A stretch of 35,747 nucleotides of DNA, from contig JBKPDW010000003.1 in NCBI GenBank assembly GCA_046728115.1, forward strand, positions 1-35,747. The letters run 5' to 3'. Source of the DNA: CAVSWN01 sp046728115. Its GTDB lineage: Bacteria > Acidobacteriota > Vicinamibacteria > Vicinamibacterales > CAVVIG01. Every line of letters begins with the position of its first letter. Position 1 is the first letter of the stretch. The notes beneath the pieces are model-generated. The model saw nothing but the letters and a program-made list of their open reading frames with translations, did not search any database and was not told where the DNA came from. Shown here in pieces: positions 30,467 to 35,747 of the stretch. The position numbers were made by a program, and so were the translations under genes.

Positions 30467-31893
30467 TGCGCGTGCGCATCGTCGGCGGAGGACTGGCCGG
30501 ATCCGAGGCTGCATGGCAGGCGGCATCGTGCGGCGTGCCGGTCACGCTGTACGAGATGCGCCCCGTGCGGCCCACCGCCGTGCACAAGACGGAACGTCTC
30601 GCCGAACTGGTGTGCAGCAACTCGTTCCGTGGCGACAAGCTCGATAATGCCGTCGGCCTTCTGAAGGAAGAGATGCGGCGCCTTGGGTCGCTGGTCATGC
30701 GAGCCGCTGACGACAGCCGCGTACCGGCCGGAGCAGCACTGGCCGTCGATCGCGAGCGGTTTGCCGAGATCGTCACCCGCACGCTGAGCGATCATCCGCA
30801 CATCACGATCGTGCGCGAGGAAATCACGTCGATTCCGGATTCGACCGCCCAGGATCCCGTGATCGTCGCGAGCGGTCCGCTCACGTCCGATGCGCTGTCG
30901 GCCGACATCGCGAGGATTGTCGGCAGCGACCATCTGTACTTTTACGACGCCATCAGCCCGATCGTGCTGGCTGAAACGATCGATCGCCAAAAAGTATTTC
31001 GCGCATCGAGATGGAATCGGAGTTTTCGTTCAAGCGATGGAGCGCGAGGCTTTCAGCCGAGCGATCCCGCCGATGTCCGCTCGCCTGAAAGGCTGGCGCT
31101 CCAATCGTGCGGCGTGGACGATGGTGAAGGCGATTATCTGAACTGTCCCCTCACGCGCGATGAATACGATCGTTTCTATGACGCGCTCGTCACCGCGGAA
31201 TCCGCAACCGTCCACGACTTCGACAAGGAGAAATTCTTCGAAGGGTGTCTGCCGATCGAGGTGATGGCGCATCGCGGCCGCGATACGCTTCGGTTCGGCC
31301 CCATGAAGCCGGTCGGCCTCGTCGACCCGCGTACGGGTCGCGAACCATATGCGGTGGTGCAGCTGCGTCAGGACAATCTGGCCGGCGATCACTACAGCCT
31401 GGTTGGATTCCAGACGCAGATCAAATGGGGCGAACAGGCGCGAGTCCTTCGAATGATCCCGGGTCTGGAACAGGCGGAGTTCGTCCGGTTCGGCATGGTC
31501 CATCGCAACACCTATGTCAACGGGCCAACAGTCCTGGCCGAGACGTGGCAGGTCAGGAATCGCCCCACGCTGTTCTTCGCGGGGCAGATGTCGGGCGTCG
31601 AAGGATACGTCGAATCAGCGGCGTCAGGGTTGCTGGCGGGACTGAACGCCGCGGCGCTGGCTCGGGGCGGCACGGTGTCGGCGCTGCCGCGGACGACGGC
31701 AATGGGCGCGCTCGCGTACTATGTGTCGCACGCGGATCGCGCGCACTACGAGCCATCGAATATCACGTTTGGGATTCTGCAGACGATGCCCGATGCGCCG
31801 CGAGGGAAAAAGCCCCGGAATCTCGCACTCTCGAGGCGGGCGTTGGCCGATCTCGACCGATGGACCGCCGGTCGCGAGCTCGTGATGCGATGA
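30466..31893 (+). CDS. trmFO: Methylenetetrahydrofolate-tRNA-(uracil-54-C5)-methyltransferase TrmFO
   Basis: Folate- and FAD-dependent enzyme making m5U54 in the T-loop of tRNAs; 475 residues against about 435-445 usually. It starts MRVRIVGGGLAGSEAAWQAA (FAD loop), with LAELVCSNSFRGDKLDNAVGLLKEEMR holding the N-terminal catalytic-region cysteine, then FEGCLPIEVMAHRGRDTLRFGPMKPVGL (second active Cys) and FFAGQMSGVEGYVESAASGLLAG near the end. Residues 184 to about 217 are an insertion between SRW and DDGEGDYLNCPL; relatives such as Bacillus subtilis TrmFO run directly from SRY to DKGEAAYLNCP. The inserted DNA is a palindromic element. Its ATG overlaps the topA TGA, and its TGA overlaps the xerC ATG. 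Confidence 0.97.
   Translation: MRVRIVGGGLAGSEAAWQAASCGVPVTLYEMRPVRPTAVHKTERLAELVCSNSFRGDKLDNAVGLLKEEMRRLGSLVMRAADDSRVPAGAALAVDRERFAEIVTRTLSDHPHITIVREEITSIPDSTAQDPVIVASGPLTSDALSADIARIVGSDHLYFYDAISPIVLAETIDRQKVFRASRWNRSFRSSDGARGFQPSDPADVRSPERLALQSCGVDDGEGDYLNCPLTRDEYDRFYDALVTAESATVHDFDKEKFFEGCLPIEVMAHRGRDTLRFGPMKPVGLVDPRTGREPYAVVQLRQDNLAGDHYSLVGFQTQIKWGEQARVLRMIPGLEQAEFVRFGMVHRNTYVNGPTVLAETWQVRNRPTLFFAGQMSGVEGYVESAASGLLAGLNAAALARGGTVSALPRTTAMGALAYYVSHADRAHYEPSNITFGILQTMPDAPRGKKPRNLALSRRALADLDRWTAGRELVMR
31015..31116 (+). repeat. In-frame palindromic element inserted in trmFO
   Basis: The inserted about 102 bp contain a 25-bp left arm (31039-31063, starting GGAGCGCGAGGC) and a 25-bp right arm (31078-31102, ending GGCTGGCGCTCC) that match as an inverted repeat at 22 of 25 positions, with a 14-base loop. 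CGAT and ATCG extend the arms with a one-base bulge. The reading frame stays open, so it encodes about 34 extra residues. The borders are estimated from the protein comparison and could be off by a few codons. Confidence 0.8.
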
Positions 31894-32894
31894 TGGAACA
31901 TCTGGCGGAGTTTCTGAGCTTCCTCGAGCTCAATCGCAACGCCTCGTTGCACACCGTTCGTGCCTACGAGAGCGACCTGTTGCAATTTCTCGATCATGCG
32001 GCGGCTGCGACCGGTAACACGCGCGCTGATCTGAGGCCTTCGAACCTCGATCGGGGAGCCATTCGCGGATTCCTCGCTGAACTGCACAAGGCCGGTGAGT
32101 CTCGTGCGACCGCGGCGCGCAAGCTCGCCGCCGTCCGCACGTTCCTTCGATATCTGCGCCGCGAAGGCTTCATCGACGACGATCCCGGCGGGTTGGTGCC
32201 GACGCCGAAACGTGACGTGCGTATGCCCGCACATCTTTCGGAAACCGAGATGGACGCCCTGCTCGAGGCCGCGGGAGACGACACGCCGCTCGGGCGGCGC
32301 GATCGAGCCATCCTCGAGCTGTTCTATGCATCGGGCCTGCGACTGAGCGAGCTGGCGGGCCTCGATCTCGACGATCTGAACTTGAGCGCGAAGATGGTGC
32401 GGGTCGTTGGCAAGGGCGGCAAGCCGCGCATCGTGCCGTTCAACAGCAGTTCGGCGAAGGCGATGCGCGCGTACTTGAACGAGCGCGAGCGGCTGATGGC
32501 AAGGCAGGAACGAGGGCAGGAACGGCAGGAGCAGCGGGGACGGCACGCAACACGCGCGAGAAAGGCACGGCAATCGCGACCGCTCTTCGTCAATTATCGC
32601 GGGACGCGGTTGACGGCGAGGAGCATCGATCGTCTGGTTCGACGATACGTCGCGGCGAGCAGTGCGCGCATGGGAATCAGCCCGCACGCGCTGCGCCACT
32701 CGTTCGCGACGCACCTGGTGCAGCGCGGCGCCGATTTGCGCGCCATTCAGGAACTGCTCGGCCACGCACGTCTGAGCACGACGCAGCGCTACACACACGT
32801 CAACGCCGCGCACCTGCTCGAGGTGTACCGACACGCGCACCCGAAGGCAGGCAGGGCAGCGCAGACAGGAAAGACCGGAAAACCCGGAGCGTAG
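31890..32894 (+). CDS. xerC: Tyrosine recombinase XerC
   Basis: Site-specific recombinase resolving chromosome dimers at dif; 334 residues against about 300 usually. The N-terminal SAM-like core-binding domain fills about 1-90 (LSFLELNRNASLHTVRAYESDLLQFL). The catalytic set is R in ASGLRLSELAGL, K in VVGKGGKPRIVPF, HxxR in HALRHSFATHL, H in LLGHARLSTTQ and nucleophile Y in TQRYTHV. A basic insertion of about 26 residues (MARQERGQERQEQRGRHATR and beyond) sits between the K strand and LFVNYRG, and a tail (AGRAAQTGKTGKPGA) follows the domain; both are coded by GGCAGG-like micro-repeats. The ATG overlaps the trmFO stop. It could be another Xer paralogue, but the dprA-topA-trmFO-xerC order supports the name. 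Confidence 0.92.
   Translation: MMEHLAEFLSFLELNRNASLHTVRAYESDLLQFLDHAAAATGNTRADLRPSNLDRGAIRGFLAELHKAGESRATAARKLAAVRTFLRYLRREGFIDDDPGGLVPTPKRDVRMPAHLSETEMDALLEAAGDDTPLGRRDRAILELFYASGLRLSELAGLDLDDLNLSAKMVRVVGKGGKPRIVPFNSSSAKAMRAYLNERERLMARQERGQERQEQRGRHATRARKARQSRPLFVNYRGTRLTARSIDRLVRRYVAASSARMGISPHALRHSFATHLVQRGADLRAIQELLGHARLSTTQRYTHVNAAHLLEVYRHAHPKAGRAAQTGKTGKPGA
32503..32532 (+). repeat. GGCAGGAAC tandem repeat inside xerC
   Basis: GGCAGGAAC occurs at 32503-32511 and 32515-32523, and GGCAGGAGC at 32524-32532. They encode the basic insertion of XerC. A related GGCAGGCAGGGCAG run lies at the 3' end of the gene (32845-32858). Confidence 0.75.
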
Positions 32895-32904
32895 CGCCTG
32901 CGTT

Positions 32905-32928
32905 CGAGCCCGGTACTTTAGCGGCTCG
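32905..32928. terminator. Hairpin at the xerC/response regulator convergence
   Basis: CGAGCC (32905-32910) and GGCTCG (32923-32928) form a perfect 6-bp stem with a 12-base loop in the 37-base convergent spacer. No T-run follows; it is a weak terminator candidate for both genes. Confidence 0.35.
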
Positions 32929-32931
32929 CGA

Positions 32932-34347
<1,416 letters not shown>

Positions 34348-34372
34348 ATCAGTCCGCCTCGCAACGTTGACG

Positions 34373-34430
34373 AGTTGGCCAGTTCGTGAACTGGTGATTC
34401 GAGCGAATCCACCTCACCGGTTCACCAACT
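34373..34430. repeat. Inverted TGGTGA-type array between kinase and regulator genes
   Basis: Left arm AGTTGG ... GTGAACTGGTGA and right arm TCACCGGTTCACCAACT match as an inverted repeat. Nested inside are two short perfect hairpins: CCAGTTC-GT-GAACTGG (34379-34394) and GATTCG-AG-CGAATC (34396-34409). The unit TGGTGA is the same as in the rpmA-obgE spacer. Confidence 0.7.
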
Positions 34431-34432
34431 TC

Positions 34433-35647
34433 CTACTTGAACCACGCCGATTTACTGTTGACGGGCAGCGTGACCCGAAAGTGCGTGCCGGTACCCGCTA
34501 CGCTGCTCATGTCGATCCGCCCATCATGTGCATCCACGATCTTCCGGACGATCGCCAGTCCCAGCCCCGATCCCTGCGGTTTCGTCGTGAAAAATGGATC
34601 GAAGATCTTGTCGGTCGCCTCCGCCGGCACACCGGGACCATCGTCGATCACGTCCACCATGACGGTTGGCGTCGGCTCGTGCTGGCCGCTCAGCGCCGGA
34701 TCTTCGTCGAGCGAGCCGGCGACGGCGACAATCTTGATGTGCCCCGAGCCGTTCAGCGCCTCGAATGCGTTCGCGATCAAATTCGTGAAGACCTGCGACA
34801 ACTGGTGATGATCGGCGTCGATCATCGGCAATTCGGGCTCGACGTCCATCGACACCGCCACTGCGCCTCGCGTGACCTTCGACTCGGCCATGGTCACCGA
34901 CTGCTGCAGCACCTCGTGGATGTGTGTGCGTTCGACCTGCAGGCGGACCGGACGCACGAACTCCAGCATTTCGACAACGATCGCGTTCGCGAGCTTCGAT
35001 TCGCTGATGATATCGGCGAGCAGCGACTGGGCGGCAGGCGATTCGGGGACCTGGCGGCGCAGCAGGCCGGCCATCACTTCGATCCCCGCCAGTGGATTTT
35101 TCAATTCGTGCGCAATGCCGGCGGCCATCTCGCCGAGCGAGGCGAGGCGATCGCGCAGCCGCTCGCGTTCTTCGTGCTGCTCGACGTGCGTCAGATCCTT
35201 GAAGAACATCACGGCGCCGATCAGGGCGCCGCTGTCTTCCTGCACGCGCGACAACGTATAACCGATGACGCGTTTCAAATCGGGGATGCGCATTTCGGCC
35301 CGGCTCGGCAAGTGACTCAACTCGAACGCGCTCGACAGAACGCGGATCACGGCGGGCCACTCGCGCAGGACGTCGGAGAATGGACGGCCCAGATCGCCAC
35401 CCGGCCCGGGCGTCAGGCCGAAAATCCGGTACGCTTCATCGTTCATCAACGCGATGGTGCCGTCGCGGCGAAACGCGATGACGCCGTTGCGCATGCTGGC
35501 GACGAGATAGCGGCAGAATCGATCGTCGGGCGCCGGACCTGCGCGTGGAGATCGTCGCCGCTCGGCTGCCCCGGATTTCGACGCGCCCGGAGAAACCGGG
35601 AGGCGCCGATCGGGACGATCGCGAGGGCCGGGAGGCGACTCAGGCAT
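34433..35647 (-). CDS. PAS-domain sensor histidine kinase, NtrB-like
   Basis: About 404 residues from the ATG at 35647; a TTG at 35683 would add 12. The first about 45 residues are Pro/Arg-rich and disordered. A PAS domain follows (about 50-150, MRNGVIAFRRDGTIALMNDEAYRIFGL). HisKA contains the phospho-acceptor H180 in GIAHELKNPLAGI. The HATPase has NLIANAFEALNG (N box), DDGPGVP (G1), FFTTKPQGSGLGLAI (F/G2). No membrane segment is present, so it senses an internal signal, as NtrB does. The partner regulator gene lies 85 bases downstream on the same strand. Confidence 0.95.
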   Translation of the reverse strand: MPESPPGPRDRPDRRLPVSPGASKSGAAERRRSPRAGPAPDDRFCRYLVASMRNGVIAFRRDGTIALMNDEAYRIFGLTPGPGGDLGRPFSDVLREWPAVIRVLSSAFELSHLPSRAEMRIPDLKRVIGYTLSRVQEDSGALIGAVMFFKDLTHVEQHEERERLRDRLASLGEMAAGIAHELKNPLAGIEVMAGLLRRQVPESPAAQSLLADIISESKLANAIVVEMLEFVRPVRLQVERTHIHEVLQQSVTMAESKVTRGAVAVSMDVEPELPMIDADHHQLSQVFTNLIANAFEALNGSGHIKIVAVAGSLDEDPALSGQHEPTPTVMVDVIDDGPGVPAEATDKIFDPFFTTKPQGSGLGLAIVRKIVDAHDGRIDMSSVAGTGTHFRVTLPVNSKSAWFK

Positions 35648-35747
35648 CGTTGGAGGCACGGAGGCTTGTCGCGCAAAGGGCAAACGACGTACCTGAGCAG
35701 GTCCGAGGCGATAGGCGGGAAATTACCGCAAATAGGGAGGTTAAGGC

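Overview
This window looks like chromosomal DNA of a free-living, GC-rich, didermic bacterium. It carries lpxC (lipid A synthesis), several lipoproteins and an NtrB/NtrC-type pair. The style is that of Acidobacteriota, probably class Vicinamibacteria, judging from gene order, lipoprotein-rich accessory genes and many spacer micro-repeats. That assignment is inference from general familiarity; no 16S gene is present. I found no rRNA, tRNA, CRISPR array, prophage or transposase.

Layout. (1) 1-535, minus strand: a small helix-turn-helix protein followed by the N-terminus of a secreted subtilisin-like peptidase that runs off the window. (2) 817-6547, plus strand: a tightly overlapping operon of peptide-type ABC importer parts (binding lipoprotein and two permeases, no ATPase), an aldolase resembling 4-hydroxy-2-oxoglutarate aldolase, and a glyoxylate-type class V aminotransferase. 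(3) 6744-12640: mostly single genes (HExxH protein, NlpC/P60 lipoprotein, HNH endonuclease, IPT/NHL propeller, APC transporter, CaiB/BaiF protein). (4) 12830-16764: uvrA and lpxC. (5) 16849-19514, minus strand: ECF sigma factor, STAS protein, small helical protein and an unusual radical SAM protein. (6) 19543-21432, plus strand: lysA and tmk. (7) 21442-26346, minus strand: TPR protein and CsgG-like lipoprotein, then the classic rplU-rpmA-obgE-nadD-rsfS-comF block. (8) 26630-32894, plus strand: the conserved dprA-topA-trmFO-xerC block. (9) 32932-35647, minus strand: a cytosolic PAS histidine kinase and its sigma-54 activator.

Two repeat phenomena stand out. First, many spacers are filled with degenerate tandem units of period 7, 8 or 9, several arranged as two inverted arms that would fold into a hairpin. 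A related GGCAGG-type array sits inside coding sequence, in xerC and probably the dprA linker. Second, trmFO carries an in-frame insertion of about 34 codons whose DNA is a 25-bp near-perfect inverted repeat, similar in kind to the protein-invading palindromic elements of Rickettsia. Other points of interest are a non-canonical CX3CX3C cluster motif in the radical SAM protein, a likely hydroxyproline/glyoxylate catabolic module, and a strong attenuator-like hairpin with a T-run just behind a TATAAT box ahead of dprA.
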